A stretch of DNA of 64,000 nt, taken from the NCBI GenBank assembly GCA_018432235.1, contig JAHDLO010000026.1, positions 227,037 through 291,036 on the forward strand, written 5' to 3'. Position numbers and translations under genes: made by a program. Positions within the stretch are counted from its first letter, which is position 1. The number at the start of each line of letters is the position of its first letter. The notes below the pieces were generated by a model. That model was not told where the DNA came from. It ran no database searches and worked only from the letters and a program-made list of their open reading frames with translations. Below are positions 26,384-35,004 of the stretch, in pieces. This DNA comes from Clostridiaceae bacterium (GTDB lineage Bacteria; Bacillota; Clostridia; Peptostreptococcales; Natronincolaceae).

Positions 26384-28066
26384 ATGTCTAGAATGGATAA
26401 AAAGATGATGCATATGGAGAATGTTAACATAAAAAGATTATGGTTCATCGGAGTGCTGGCAACCTTTTTGATACTGACATTGCTGGCAAGGCTTTTTTAT
26501 ATACAGGTTGTAAAGCACGATCTATATACGACTGAGGTCAATAAACAAAGGCGAATGCATATTCCACTTAATAGCGGCAGGGGCTTGCTGTTGGATAGAA
26601 ATATGATTCCTTTGACGGATCGAACTGAAAAGCCCATGGTGGTGATTTTTCCTCAGCTATTCAACATCAATGATGAGGGATTAGCTATACTGACAGACTT
26701 AACCGGGCTTAGTGAAACTGAATTGACCAATAGGCTTACAACCACCAGCAGTCTGGTGGAATTGCCTTTACAGGAGAAGCTGTCGATTGAGGATTTTAAT
26801 TCAAATCAGATAAGGGGATTATTTGTTGTTAATAAACGTTTAAGATATGACGAAATGCCAAGACTAAGCCACGTCATAGGCTATATCAATCAGGCCGACA
26901 AAAATGGCTTGTATGGGATAGAGAAGGCATTGGACAATTTGCTGAAGGGGAAGGAGACCAGAAGCCTAGCAGCAGTAGTGGACGGTAGAAAAAGATTATT
27001 GCCGGGAGAGGGCTATACGCTGGTTAATCAAAGCGAAGATCAGAGGCATGTAAGGCTGACTATAGACTATCATATACAGGCGTTAGCTGAGGAAATAATG
27101 GATAGGGAAAAGCTGGATGGTGCTGTCGTGGTGTCAAAAATTGACACCGGAGAGCTTTTGAGCATTGTTAGCAGACCAAATTTTGACCCCAATAATATAT
27201 CCCTTCATCTTAACAGTAGCGGTGACGAGCTCTACAATAAAGCCCTTCAGCTGACCTTTCCACCGGGCTCAATATTTAAAATAGTTGTGGCAGCCGCAGC
27301 TCTCGAGGCAGGATTGGTGGATATGGAGGAAGTATTTTTCTGCGGCGGGCTGGAGGAAGTAGGCAATATTCAGATAAAATGCAATTCCTACAGCAGCGGC
27401 GGACACGGGTATATTAACTTTCGGGAGGCATTTGCCGAGTCCTGCAATTCCACCTTTATTCAACTGGGGCAAAGGGTGGGGGCAGAGCATATAATAAATA
27501 TGGCGAGACGTTTGGGTTTGGGAGAAACAGTAGGCATCGGTCTAATGGAGGAGGAGGCAGGGAATCTTCCTTCAGGGGATCAGCTGCTGGGTCCTGCAAT
27601 TGGCAACATATCCATAGGTCAAGGGGTAATAGAAGTGACACCATTACAGATAAATCAGATGACACAAATCATAGCCAATGATGGCGTAAAAAAACCCCTC
27701 TACATCATAGATTCGGTGCTAAATGACAGCTATGAGGTGCTGGAGAGGATAAGTAACGACACTGAGGAGGTACTGTTAAAGGGAGAAGTGCTGGAAATGC
27801 TGCAATTTCTTATGGAACAGGTAATGGTGGAGGGCACAGGCAAGGTGGTTGGTGAGCTGGCTGAGGTGACGGCAGGAAAAACTGGTACCGCACAGGCCAG
27901 TGCCAGAGGACAGGCGGTTCTACATGCCTGGTTTACAGGCTACTATCCGGCAGAAAACCCTCAATATGCCATTACAGTATTTATACAAAACGGAGGCTCG
28001 GGAGGAAAGGTGGCAGTACCTATTTTTAAGCAGATAATTGAAGGGATCATAGGGCTGGGCTATTAA
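26384..28066 (+). CDS. Class B penicillin-binding protein (transpeptidase)
   Basis: ~560 residues. One N-terminal membrane helix (LWFIGVLATFLILTLLARLF), a PBP dimerisation domain, then the transpeptidase with SIFK (Ser296-Lys299), SCN (Ser353-Asn355) and KTG (499-501). It cross-links peptidoglycan outside the membrane. It lacks a C-terminal PASTA domain, so it is more PBP2-like than a classical SpoVD. ATG 26384 lies right after a terminator hairpin and lacks a strong RBS; nearby in-frame ATGs are alternatives. Placement just before sigK hints at a sporulation role (inference). Confidence 0.88.
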   Translation: MSRMDKKMMHMENVNIKRLWFIGVLATFLILTLLARLFYIQVVKHDLYTTEVNKQRRMHIPLNSGRGLLLDRNMIPLTDRTEKPMVVIFPQLFNINDEGLAILTDLTGLSETELTNRLTTTSSLVELPLQEKLSIEDFNSNQIRGLFVVNKRLRYDEMPRLSHVIGYINQADKNGLYGIEKALDNLLKGKETRSLAAVVDGRKRLLPGEGYTLVNQSEDQRHVRLTIDYHIQALAEEIMDREKLDGAVVVSKIDTGELLSIVSRPNFDPNNISLHLNSSGDELYNKALQLTFPPGSIFKIVVAAAALEAGLVDMEEVFFCGGLEEVGNIQIKCNSYSSGGHGYINFREAFAESCNSTFIQLGQRVGAEHIINMARRLGLGETVGIGLMEEEAGNLPSGDQLLGPAIGNISIGQGVIEVTPLQINQMTQIIANDGVKKPLYIIDSVLNDSYEVLERISNDTEEVLLKGEVLEMLQFLMEQVMVEGTGKVVGELAEVTAGKTGTAQASARGQAVLHAWFTGYYPAENPQYAITVFIQNGGSGGKVAVPIFKQIIEGIIGLGY

Positions 28067-28182
28067 AAAAAGTACAATGCTGACAAATTCAAAATAAACC
28101 GTACATGCACACATATAGATTACGAAACATATTATTTAAAGTGACCTATTTTATAGGTTTTTTCGGGGAGGAGATGATCTAT

Positions 28183-28890
28183 GTGTGGACCCTTGTAACG
28201 GGTTTATTTCCGTTTTTAATTAAGCCCTTTATGCTGGCTGTATCCTATGTTTCAACCAGTAATTCATTTCCACAGCCCCTTACGCCAGAGGAGGAGGCAA
28301 TGTATTTGGAGCGACATGAAAAGGGGGATGAAGAGGCCAGAAATGTTCTGGTGGAAAGAAATCTTCGTCTTGTGGCTCATATCGTAAAAAAATACGGCAA
28401 TATCGGCTGCGATCCGGATGATTTGATTTCCATCGGAACCATCGGGCTGATAAAGGGAATTACCACCTTTGACAGAAGTAAGGGAACACGTCTGGCCACC
28501 TATGCAGCCAGATGTATTGAAAACGAAATTTTAATGACGATACGCTCCAATAAGAAAATAAAGACGGAGGTATCATTGCAGGAACCAATCGGAATCGATA
28601 AGGAGGGCAATGAAATTTCTCTGCTTGATCTTCTGGGAACAGAGCCGGATAAGATTTTAGATGAGGTGGAGCTTAAGATGCAGATTAAAAAGCTCTATAA
28701 AAAGATGACCAGCGTGTTAAAGAAGCGGGAAAGAATCGTAATTGAGCTGAGGTACGGCATATGCAACGGCGGCAGCATGACCCAGCGGGAAATAGCAAAA
28801 ATGCTGGGCATATCAAGATCATATGTATCCAGGATTGAAAAGCGTGCAGTTAAAAAGCTCTACAAGGCCTTTCTAAATAAAGACGAATAG
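28183..28890 (+). CDS. sigK: Sporulation sigma factor SigK (pro-form)
   Basis: ~235 residues from GTG 28183, chosen because GGGGAGGAG then has proper spacing. The N-terminal ~20 residues (LVTGLFPFLIKPFMLAVSYV) match the hydrophobic pro-sequence of B. subtilis pro-SigK, followed by FPQPL. Region 2 (NLRLVAHIVKKYGNIGCDPD, DLISIGTIGLIKGI) and region 4 (GISRSYVSRIEKRAVKKLY) are intact. It directs late mother-cell transcription. The gene is not split by a skin-like element. CATATAGAT (28112-28120) with ATAAA 13 nt upstream could be a SigE-type promoter. Confidence 0.93.
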   Translation: MWTLVTGLFPFLIKPFMLAVSYVSTSNSFPQPLTPEEEAMYLERHEKGDEEARNVLVERNLRLVAHIVKKYGNIGCDPDDLISIGTIGLIKGITTFDRSKGTRLATYAARCIENEILMTIRSNKKIKTEVSLQEPIGIDKEGNEISLLDLLGTEPDKILDEVELKMQIKKLYKKMTSVLKKRERIVIELRYGICNGGSMTQREIAKMLGISRSYVSRIEKRAVKKLYKAFLNKDE

Positions 28891-28921
28891 CAGTATAGCA
28901 ATAAGGTATCATCTTCTTACC

Positions 28922-28950
28922 AAAAGCAGCTCCCCGCTGCTTTTTTGTAT
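28922..28950 (+). terminator. Terminator after sigK
   Basis: AAAAGCAGC (28922-28930), loop TCCCC, GCTGCTTTT (28936-28944), T-run. Marks the edge of the accessory patch. Confidence 0.9.
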
Positions 28951-29070
28951 TTTTTTATAACTAAATATGTAGGATTAAATAGATTTGTAAGGTGTAGACA
29001 GTCGAATATGAGAGAATCAAAAGAAAGGATTAACTGTCGCATGCTCCCATTCATAGGAAATCAATTCGCA

Positions 29071-29346
29071 AAGGTATGTCTATGATTTTATCATTCTGAA
29101 TAGTGAAGGGCAAAGCTATTCCGGAAACACCGCTGCCCTATCCAGTATTATTGCTATAACAAGGAAATACTTGCTCCAGCTGATGGCGTGGTGGTAGATG
29201 TGAGAACAGATTGCCGAGACAGCAAAATCATGGGCGGCGGCAAAACTGACCCGCTAGTCAAAGATATCCGGGGTAATTATATCGTTATCCAACATGCAGA
29301 AAATGAATACTCCTGCTTGGCTCATTCAAAGCCGAGCAGCATATTG
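29071..29346 (+). pseudogene. Relic of an M23-type peptidase gene
   Basis: Two overlapping frames join into one recognisable protein fragment: YVYDFIILNSEGQSYSGN in the first (from ~29074) and YCYNKEILAPADGVVVDV in the second (from ~29144), continuing to GNYIVIQHAENEYSCLAHSK. This is the beta-sheet core of LytM/M23 metallopeptidases, including the late AH of the H-x-H site (the first His is replaced by Cys: CLAH). A frameshift near 29145 and loss of both ends show it is dead. It lies between sigK and the GntR-ABC operon, with a hairpin AAGGACAG/CTGTCCTT at 29356-29386. Confidence 0.6.
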
Positions 29347-29425
29347 GTGGGTGTAAAGGACAGTCGAATTAACTTCGGCTGTCCTTGTGAGTGATAGGCT
29401 AATTTTCCACTTCTTCTAACTCTGT

Positions 29426-29793
29426 TTAGTACTCGTATGAGTGTTCATAGTCGCTGTTTGGAAGGGTGTAGCCGTAGTCCTCGTTCACTTCAGCATTACC
29501 CGCAATGTACCATGCAGGTTCATTCTCATTTTCCGTTTGAAGATTAGAATGGCTGAGCCCCTGCCGTTATCAAAAAAAATTTCTGTCCAGCCAATGCTGT
29601 CTAATCCCCCGCCAATCAAAATAACATTGAGCAATACCTTGCACAGTTGTCGTATTTTGATTAGTGTATCTTGTTTGCATTTTGGATAGTACATGGGGAA
29701 GTTTTCAAGTACCGTATCTTCACGGATTTTTAATCTCGTCTTGCCACCACATACAGGACATAAAGGACATAAAATCCATTGGAATTTTTCCAT
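29426..29793 (-). pseudogene. Relic of cysteine-rich KTR-type protein joined to another fragment
   Basis: The first part (from ATG 29793) reads MEKFQWILCPLCPVCGGKTR then LKIREDTVLENFPMYYPKCK, matching the small cysteine-rich KTR proteins of clostridial mobile elements (four CxxC-type cysteines, one changed to Tyr). Family likeness stops near residue 45. Downstream, the frame yields WTEIFFDNGRG and, after a shift, AWYIAGNAEVNEDYGYTLPN up to a stop at 29426-29428, seemingly the end of a different gene. I read this as a decayed, mosaic segment. Confidence 0.5.
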
Positions 29794-29840
29794 ATTATCC
29801 ACCTGCCATTTACTCAATGGATATTTGCCTTATCTTAAAA

Positions 29841-30047
29841 TCAAAAACCCCCGACTTTTTTTAATTTGGACGTATCTTCAATATAAAGAGATATTTCACC
29901 ACAAGCAGGACAAACAGACACTTTAGGCTTTTGAACTGTATCGCCAAAAACCCCTTCTTTTGTAATTTTAATCCCGTATCCTTGCATATCAACTTTGACA
30001 TCCAGATTTTCAATCATCGCGGTTCGACACCTGATACAATTACGCAT
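29841..30047 (-). CDS. Small zinc-ribbon protein
   Basis: 68 residues from ATG 30047, with GGGAGG on the minus strand at good spacing. Two cysteine pairs, CIRC near the start and CPAC near residue 46, suggest a zinc ribbon; KKVGGF ends it. Such small proteins often accompany GntR-ABC operons of the YtrA type in Firmicutes. It lies 21 nt after the permease gene and is likely co-transcribed with it. Function unknown. Confidence 0.65.
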   Translation of the reverse strand: MRNCIRCRTAMIENLDVKVDMQGYGIKITKEGVFGDTVQKPKVSVCPACGEISLYIEDTSKLKKVGGF

Positions 30048-30068
30048 GTTTATTCCTCCCAAATATAT

Positions 30069-30713
30069 TTAAGCATATTTTTTCTTGAAGAAAAATACTG
30101 ACAGTACATAAGACAGTATACAAGTCACAATAACGGTTAAAGCAGCAAGCCCAATGCAAAGTTCAAAGTTATCAACAACGAACATTGAAATGGCATTTTC
30201 ATTTTTGTTTGACCAAAAGCCTAAGACTAAAATTACGCATAACAGTACCAGCATAATAACAAATCCGGCATTGACTCCCAACGAATAGTTTGATGGCAAA
30301 ATCAAAGCTATGAATAAGAGCGTTATTGCAAAGCTGGAAAAAGCAATAAAAAGATAGAATCCATACGCATACGTTGGAAAACAAAAAAAAGAAATGGTGT
30401 TTACAATGAGCGCGACAACCAGCCCCACCACCGATATAAGGACCGCAAGTCCATATCTGCTGCTGACGATCTGTTTTTTAGAAACAGGTAGAGAAATAGC
30501 ATACTTGCCCCATCTCCATTGTTCGTCACAGGTTGCCAAAGTAATGATTATAGACATAATTTCGAGCGGGATCAGCAGAAAGCTAATAAACAAAGCCCCC
30601 TTACCTTCAAGTACAAGCATCAGAGCTACCATAATGGCAATATCCACAACAAGCCGGGTTATGCCATATTTTTTTCTGATGGTCAGAAAATCCTTCGTGA
30701 GCAATCCTTTCAT
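30069..30713 (-). CDS. ABC-2 type permease
   Basis: 214 residues with six hydrophobic helices, the first near residues 22-40 and the last near 190-210. The cytosolic N-terminus MKGLLTKDFLTIRKKY is typical of small ABC-2 permeases paired with a soluble ATPase. It overlaps the ATPase gene by 4 nt (ATGA), so the two form one exporter. Likely cargo is a peptide antibiotic or lipid, by analogy with YtrA-controlled systems; this is inference. Confidence 0.8.
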   Translation of the reverse strand: MKGLLTKDFLTIRKKYGITRLVVDIAIMVALMLVLEGKGALFISFLLIPLEIMSIIITLATCDEQWRWGKYAISLPVSKKQIVSSRYGLAVLISVVGLVVALIVNTISFFCFPTYAYGFYLFIAFSSFAITLLFIALILPSNYSLGVNAGFVIMLVLLCVILVLGFWSNKNENAISMFVVDNFELCIGLAALTVIVTCILSYVLSVFFFKKKYA

Positions 30714-31573
30714 TGTTGTTCCCCCTTTACATAAAACACCATAATATCATCAATAGTGGCAGGCTCTACAATCGCTTTAGGATAATTCTTTGCGGCCTTA
30801 TTCCTATCTCGGACGAGGACTTTATACTGATAATCCTCTTTTCGATAAGCGATGATTTCTGCTTTATCCAAACTGTCGTATATTGCTGCCCCGCAACTGA
30901 CAATACCATATTTATCAAGTAGGTCGTCCTTGAGGCAGCTAAAAAGTCGTTTTCCCTTATGAATAAAGGTGATGTAATCTGCAATCTTTTCCAAATCGCT
31001 TGTGATATGTGTAGAAAACAACACGGAATGATTTTCATCTTGAACAAAATCAATCAAAATATCAAGGATATCATCTCGCATAATTGGGTCAAGTCCGCTG
31101 GTTGCTTCATCCAAAATCAAGAAGTCAGCCTTGTGAGAGAGCGCGACGGCAAATGCTAATTTAACTTTCATGCCTTTAGAAAAATCCTTGACCCTTTTAT
31201 TGTCGGGAAGCTGAAACTGCTTCAAGTAATTGCGATAGGTCGGCCATTCCCAATTTGAATAAATGCCCGACATATACTTTCCAATTTCCAATGGAGTAAA
31301 AATGTCGGGAAAATGGTTTTCATCAAATACAACACCGATTTTGTCCTTGATGTCAATTTCATCTGTAACGTGGTCTTTTCCAAAAAACAGAATCTGCCCA
31401 TCGGTTTTCTGCACTTCATTCAAAATGCAGTTGATAGTGGTAGATTTTCCAGCACCGTTTTCCCCGATAAGTCCCATGATTACACCACGGGGAATAATAA
31501 AGCTCAACTTGTCAAGAACAAAATCTCCGTAGTCTTTTGTCAGGTTCTTGACTTCCAATATATTATTTGTCAT
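30710..31573 (-). CDS. ABC transporter ATP-binding protein
   Basis: 287 residues. Walker A GENGAGKST (about residues 37-45), signature FSKGMKVKLAFAVAL, Walker B DFLILDEATSGLDP, and a switch His in STHITSD. The sequence resembles ATPases of GntR/YtrA-linked ABC systems for antimicrobial-peptide resistance. It starts directly after the GntR stop and overlaps the permease start, so the operon is gntR-ATPase-permease-zinc ribbon. Confidence 0.9.
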   Translation of the reverse strand: MTNNILEVKNLTKDYGDFVLDKLSFIIPRGVIMGLIGENGAGKSTTINCILNEVQKTDGQILFFGKDHVTDEIDIKDKIGVVFDENHFPDIFTPLEIGKYMSGIYSNWEWPTYRNYLKQFQLPDNKRVKDFSKGMKVKLAFAVALSHKADFLILDEATSGLDPIMRDDILDILIDFVQDENHSVLFSTHITSDLEKIADYITFIHKGKRLFSCLKDDLLDKYGIVSCGAAIYDSLDKAEIIAYRKEDYQYKVLVRDRNKAAKNYPKAIVEPATIDDIMVFYVKGEQQ

Positions 31574-31951
31574 TTAATTATCCTCCTGATATAAAAGTGT
31601 GAGTAGTCCGGTCAGCTTTTCAAAATCTATTCCGCTGGCACGGGCAATCTCTATTGCTTTTGTAAAATGTTCTTCTATCTTTTTTTGCTGTTCTTCGATG
31701 TAAAAGTCTTGATTTTGAGCTGATACATAGCAGCCTTTACCGGCTGTCGTTTCAATAAAGCCATCTTCCTGCAAGTTTGCATACGCTTTTTGTACGGTTA
31801 AAACGCTGATTTGCAATGATTTTGCCAATGAGCGTACCGAGGGAATTGCGTCACCTGCTTTCAACTCTCCACTCATAATGGCAGTTTTAATTTGCGTTGC
31901 AATTTGCTCATATAAAGGGCGGCTTGCATGATTACTCACCACGATTTCCAA
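31574..31951 (-). CDS. GntR family regulator, YtrA type
   Basis: 125 residues from TTG 31951 (GGTGGTGGTATT upstream on the minus strand). The winged helix shows YEQIATQIKTAIMSGELKAG, IPSVRSLAKSLQISVLTVQK and GKGCYVS, and the short C-terminal helix pair is typical of the YtrA subfamily, which lacks a ligand-binding domain. The open frame continues upstream through the operator into foreign DNA, but that part has no RBS. It should repress its own operon through the palindrome 31969-32007. Confidence 0.88.
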   Translation of the reverse strand: MEIVVSNHASRPLYEQIATQIKTAIMSGELKAGDAIPSVRSLAKSLQISVLTVQKAYANLQEDGFIETTAGKGCYVSAQNQDFYIEEQQKKIEEHFTKAIEIARASGIDFEKLTGLLTLLYQEDN

Positions 31952-31968
31952 AATACCACCACCATTCT

Positions 31969-32026
31969 GTAGTATACTGTATTTGTTTAACAAGTACAGT
32001 ATACTACGGAACAATACAGAAGTCAA
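31969..32026 (-). promoter_or_regulatory. Promoter and 13-bp-arm operator of the GntR-ABC operon
   Basis: Perfect inverted repeat GTAGTATACTGTA (31969-31981) and TACAGTATACTAC (31995-32007), 13-nt spacer. On the minus strand TTGACT (32021-32026), 17-nt spacer, TATACT (31998-32003) forms a SigA promoter whose -10 lies inside the upstream arm, so bound GntR would block it. Confidence 0.85.
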
Positions 32027-32049
32027 ATAGCAAAAACATTTTACTGACT

Positions 32050-32350
32050 TCCGCACGGAATGGCAAGCAATGGCGGCTGTGACATGCCGCCGCGCCACCA
32101 TCAGGCAGGCGTGCTCGGCGCGAAACGGAGCCGCAATCGCCGCCAGTCTGCCGGGGGCCTTTGCCTCAGCCACGGCTTCTTTCCCGACCAGCGCCCGGCC
32201 CATATTTTTCAGATGCCGCCCAGCCTCGCTGTATTCGGTGCTCACAGCCTCGATTTTTGCCATCGCCGCCTCGTCCATCCGGATGCTTTTATTCAGGTCA
32301 TCCCGCAGGGCTTTACAAGTCGGACAGCTTGCGCCGTCCGCCTTGTACAT
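32050..32350 (-). pseudogene. GC-rich foreign gene fragment
   Basis: A frame starting MYKADGASCPTCKALRDDLN and rich in Ala, Arg and Lys helices, clearly higher in GC than the host DNA on either side. It has a single CPTC motif and ends by running into the GntR promoter. I do not recognise the family; composition and position suggest the edge of a deleted conjugative or mobilizable element. Confidence 0.35.
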
Positions 32351-32521
32351 AGGAACCTCGGTTCACATTATGCCCCTTTGAACGAGAACAGAATAGATTT
32401 GATGGCTTTTAATGTGTTGTTCCCAGCATGGGTGAAGCTTTGCGGTAGAAGTCCGTATCCGTCAAATATTATAATGACCCCCAATGTCAAGAAAACACAC
32501 TTTTTTTATGGAAAAGATGAC

Positions 32522-32580
32522 TTGTAAAAGAGTAATTGCTATGGTACAATTTAGATAAACGTTTAACTAAAACGTTTTCA
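32522..32580 (+). promoter_or_regulatory. Promoter and two LacI-type operators before rbsR
   Basis: TTGTAA (32522-32527), 17-nt spacer, TACAAT (32545-32550). Palindromes TAAACGTTTA (32556-32565) and AAAACGTTTT (32569-32578) with the central CG of LacI-family sites follow at the likely transcription start, so RbsR should repress its own operon here. Confidence 0.85.
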
Positions 32581-32608
32581 CATGAGACAAAGGGGTCTAA
32601 GAGAGCTT

Positions 32609-33607
32609 ATGAAAATTACAATCAAGGATATTGCCAGAATGGCGGGGGTTTCAACGGCTACGGTTTCTATGGTTTTAAATAATAAGGATGAGCATATTAG
32701 TGCTTTGACTAAAGAAAAAATCCTTAGCTTGGCAAAGGAATATAACTATATCCCTAATACTATGGCGAGAAGCCTCGTCACAAAAAAAACTAAAACAATT
32801 GGTCTGATTATACCGGACATAGCTAATCCCTTTTTCCCCGAAATAGCCAGAGGCGCAGAGGACAAGGCAAACGAGGCCGGCTACAATATCATTTTTTGTA
32901 ATACAGATGACAATATAGAAAAAGAGCAAAAATATATCGATATGTTAAGTGAAAAAATGGTGGATGGTATTATATTCACCGCCTCCTCCGATAGAAACAA
33001 CAGCTTGGATAAGCTTCAAAGGCAATCCATTCCGATTATACTGCTGGATAGAGATATCCCCTTTAAGGGAGATGTCGGTAGAATCGTTGTAAATAATAAA
33101 CAGGGAACCTATGAGGGGACAAAATATTTAATAGAAAAAGGATATAAGCTAATTGCTTTTATTAATGGTAATATAGCTAACGAGACTGCTAAGCACAGAT
33201 TAGCAGGCTTCAAGATGGCCCTTCAAGAATATGAGCTTGAAATAAAAGCAGAAAGAATGCTGGAGGGCTCCTTTAAAAGAGAGTGGGGCTATGGCGCTGC
33301 ATCATGGCTGCTAAATCAAGAGATACCATTCGATGCAGTGGTTTGTGGTAATGACCTTATTGCCATAGGAGCTATTAGGGCTTTAAAGGATGGTGGCAAA
33401 TCAATTCCAGAGGACGTAGCGGTTTTGGGCTTCGACGATATCTATATGTCAAAGCTGGTGGAGCCAGAGCTGTCGACCATTAGCCAGCCTAAATACGAAA
33501 TGGGCTATAGGGCATCAGAGCTGCTTATCAGCATGATTGAGAAGGAAAAGAATATGGATAGAATTATTGTTTTCGATACGAAGCTTGTAATTCGAAAATC
33601 GACCTAA
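32609..33607 (+). CDS. rbsR: LacI family ribose operon repressor
   Basis: ~332 residues from ATG 32609 with AAGAGAG upstream. The headpiece ITIKDIARMAGVSTATVSMV and hinge helix region TMARSLVTKKT are followed by a periplasmic-binding-like sensor domain (GLIIPDIANPFFPEIARGAE; VVCGNDLIAIGAIRAL; VLGFDDIYMSKLVEPELSTI). It heads rbsKDACB and carries operators on both sides, fitting autoregulation and repression of the operon until ribose or a related ligand binds. Confidence 0.93.
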   Translation: MKITIKDIARMAGVSTATVSMVLNNKDEHISALTKEKILSLAKEYNYIPNTMARSLVTKKTKTIGLIIPDIANPFFPEIARGAEDKANEAGYNIIFCNTDDNIEKEQKYIDMLSEKMVDGIIFTASSDRNNSLDKLQRQSIPIILLDRDIPFKGDVGRIVVNNKQGTYEGTKYLIEKGYKLIAFINGNIANETAKHRLAGFKMALQEYELEIKAERMLEGSFKREWGYGAASWLLNQEIPFDAVVCGNDLIAIGAIRALKDGGKSIPEDVAVLGFDDIYMSKLVEPELSTISQPKYEMGYRASELLISMIEKEKNMDRIIVFDTKLVIRKST

Positions 33608-33618
33608 TTTTTTTGACT

Positions 33619-33634
33619 AGTTAAACGTTTAACT
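33619..33634 (+). promoter_or_regulatory. Perfect 16-bp operator between rbsR and rbsK
   Basis: AGTTAAACGTTTAACT is a perfect palindrome, the best RbsR-type site in the operon, placed 17 nt before rbsK. It could let RbsR cut off the structural genes by roadblock or regulate an internal promoter. Confidence 0.8.
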
Positions 33635-33650
33635 TGAAAGGTGGGAGACT

Positions 33651-34577
33651 ATGAAGAAAATTGTTGTGATCGGCAGCCTAAATATGGACTTGGTTGCAAG
33701 GGTTATAGAAATGCCAAAGGTGGGAGAAACAGTATTCGGTAATAACTTCAAGCAAATACCCGGCGGCAAGGGGGCCAATCAAGCTGTAGCGATAGCCAGA
33801 TTGGGCGGAGAGGTCAGTATGATAGGTCGTGTAGGGGGCGATAACTTCGGTGACACCTTAATCCAGGGATTAAAAGCTGACGGCATAGATGTTGATGCGA
33901 TTCAAAAAGTAGAAGGCATTGCCACAGGCACTGCATTAATTATGGTCAATGAAAGGGGTAACAATTCTATTGTTGTTATTCCGGGGGCAAATTTTAATTT
34001 CAATAAGGAGGACCTGATGACGGGGATAGAAGCGGAAAAGCTGTCGTCAGCAGATATCGTCCTGATGCAGCTGGAGATTCCTCTCGAAGCTGTCAGCTAT
34101 GCCCTGAAAAGGTCAAAGGAGCTGGGAAAATTCACCATACTTAACCCTGCCCCTGCCGTGGCATTGAGCAATGATATCCTAAAGAGCGTTGATCTACTGC
34201 TGCCAAATGAAACTGAGCTGGAGGGCCTTAGTGGCATTCCAACCGACACAAAGGAGAATATTTTAAAAGGTACAAGGGTTTTATTAGATAAAGGTGTTAG
34301 GGCACTATTAGTAACCCTAGGAGATAAGGGTGCCGTGTATGTGTCAAAGGAAGTGGTAGAATGGTTTAGTGCCTATCCCGTGGCGGCAGTTGACACCACA
34401 GCAGCCGGGGACAGCTTTGCGGCTGCAGTAGCCGTAGCATTGTCGGAAGAGAAAAGCCTGAAGGAAACCATAGATTTTGCAATGAAGGTGGGTGCTCTGA
34501 CAGTAACAAAGGAGGGCGCACAAAGCTCATTGCCCTATAGACAGGAAGTGGAACAATTTGAGGAGGGAAGAAAATGA
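33651..34577 (+). CDS. rbsK: Ribokinase
   Basis: 308 residues, PfkB family. It phosphorylates D-ribose to ribose 5-phosphate in the cytoplasm. Signature 1 PGGKGANQAVAIARLGG near residue 40 and signature 2 DTTAAGDSFAAAVAVAL (catalytic Asp in the anion hole GAGD-like AAGD) are both present. Strong RBS GGTGGGAG. Its stop overlaps the rbsD start (ATGA). Confidence 0.96.
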   Translation: MKKIVVIGSLNMDLVARVIEMPKVGETVFGNNFKQIPGGKGANQAVAIARLGGEVSMIGRVGGDNFGDTLIQGLKADGIDVDAIQKVEGIATGTALIMVNERGNNSIVVIPGANFNFNKEDLMTGIEAEKLSSADIVLMQLEIPLEAVSYALKRSKELGKFTILNPAPAVALSNDILKSVDLLLPNETELEGLSGIPTDTKENILKGTRVLLDKGVRALLVTLGDKGAVYVSKEVVEWFSAYPVAAVDTTAAGDSFAAAVAVALSEEKSLKETIDFAMKVGALTVTKEGAQSSLPYRQEVEQFEEGRK

Positions 34578-34993
34578 AAAAAGGGATGCTGCTGAATTCA
34601 GAGCTAAGCTATATCATAAGTAAAATGGGGCATACCGATGGACTGACTATTGGAGATGCAGGACTGCCGATTCCTGATCATGTCAAGAGAATCGATCTTG
34701 CCCTTAAGAAAAATGTGCCATCATTTTTGGACACCCTAGTGGTAGTATTATCTGAGTTGAGGGTAGAAGAGGTCATAATAGCCAAAGAGATGAAGGCTAA
34801 GAGCCCCAAATTATATCATCAGCTGTTGGCTATGATTGAAAATCAAGAGAATAGAGAAGGCATAACGATTGAAATTAAAGAGGTAGCCCATGAGGATTTT
34901 AAAGCCATGACGGCTGAGACAAAGGCTGTTGTTAGAACTGGGGAGGAAACCCCCTATGCCAATATTATTTTAAAATCAGGTGTTGTATTTTAG
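34574..34993 (+). CDS. rbsD: D-ribose pyranase
   Basis: 139 residues. It interconverts pyranose and furanose forms of ribose so that ribokinase can use it. Typical blocks: MKKGMLLNSELSYIISKMGH (catalytic His) and IGDAGLPIP, then the C-terminal RTGEETPYANIILKSGVVF. Overlaps rbsK by 4 nt and precedes rbsA by 11 nt. Confidence 0.96.
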   Translation: MKKGMLLNSELSYIISKMGHTDGLTIGDAGLPIPDHVKRIDLALKKNVPSFLDTLVVVLSELRVEEVIIAKEMKAKSPKLYHQLLAMIENQENREGITIEIKEVAHEDFKAMTAETKAVVRTGEETPYANIILKSGVVF

Positions 34994-35004
34994 GGAGTGA
35001 TAAA

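Noticed and set aside
32083..32350. N-terminal extension of the GntR regulator
   Set aside because: The open frame crosses the operator and promoter, has foreign GC-rich composition and lacks likeness to regulator families.
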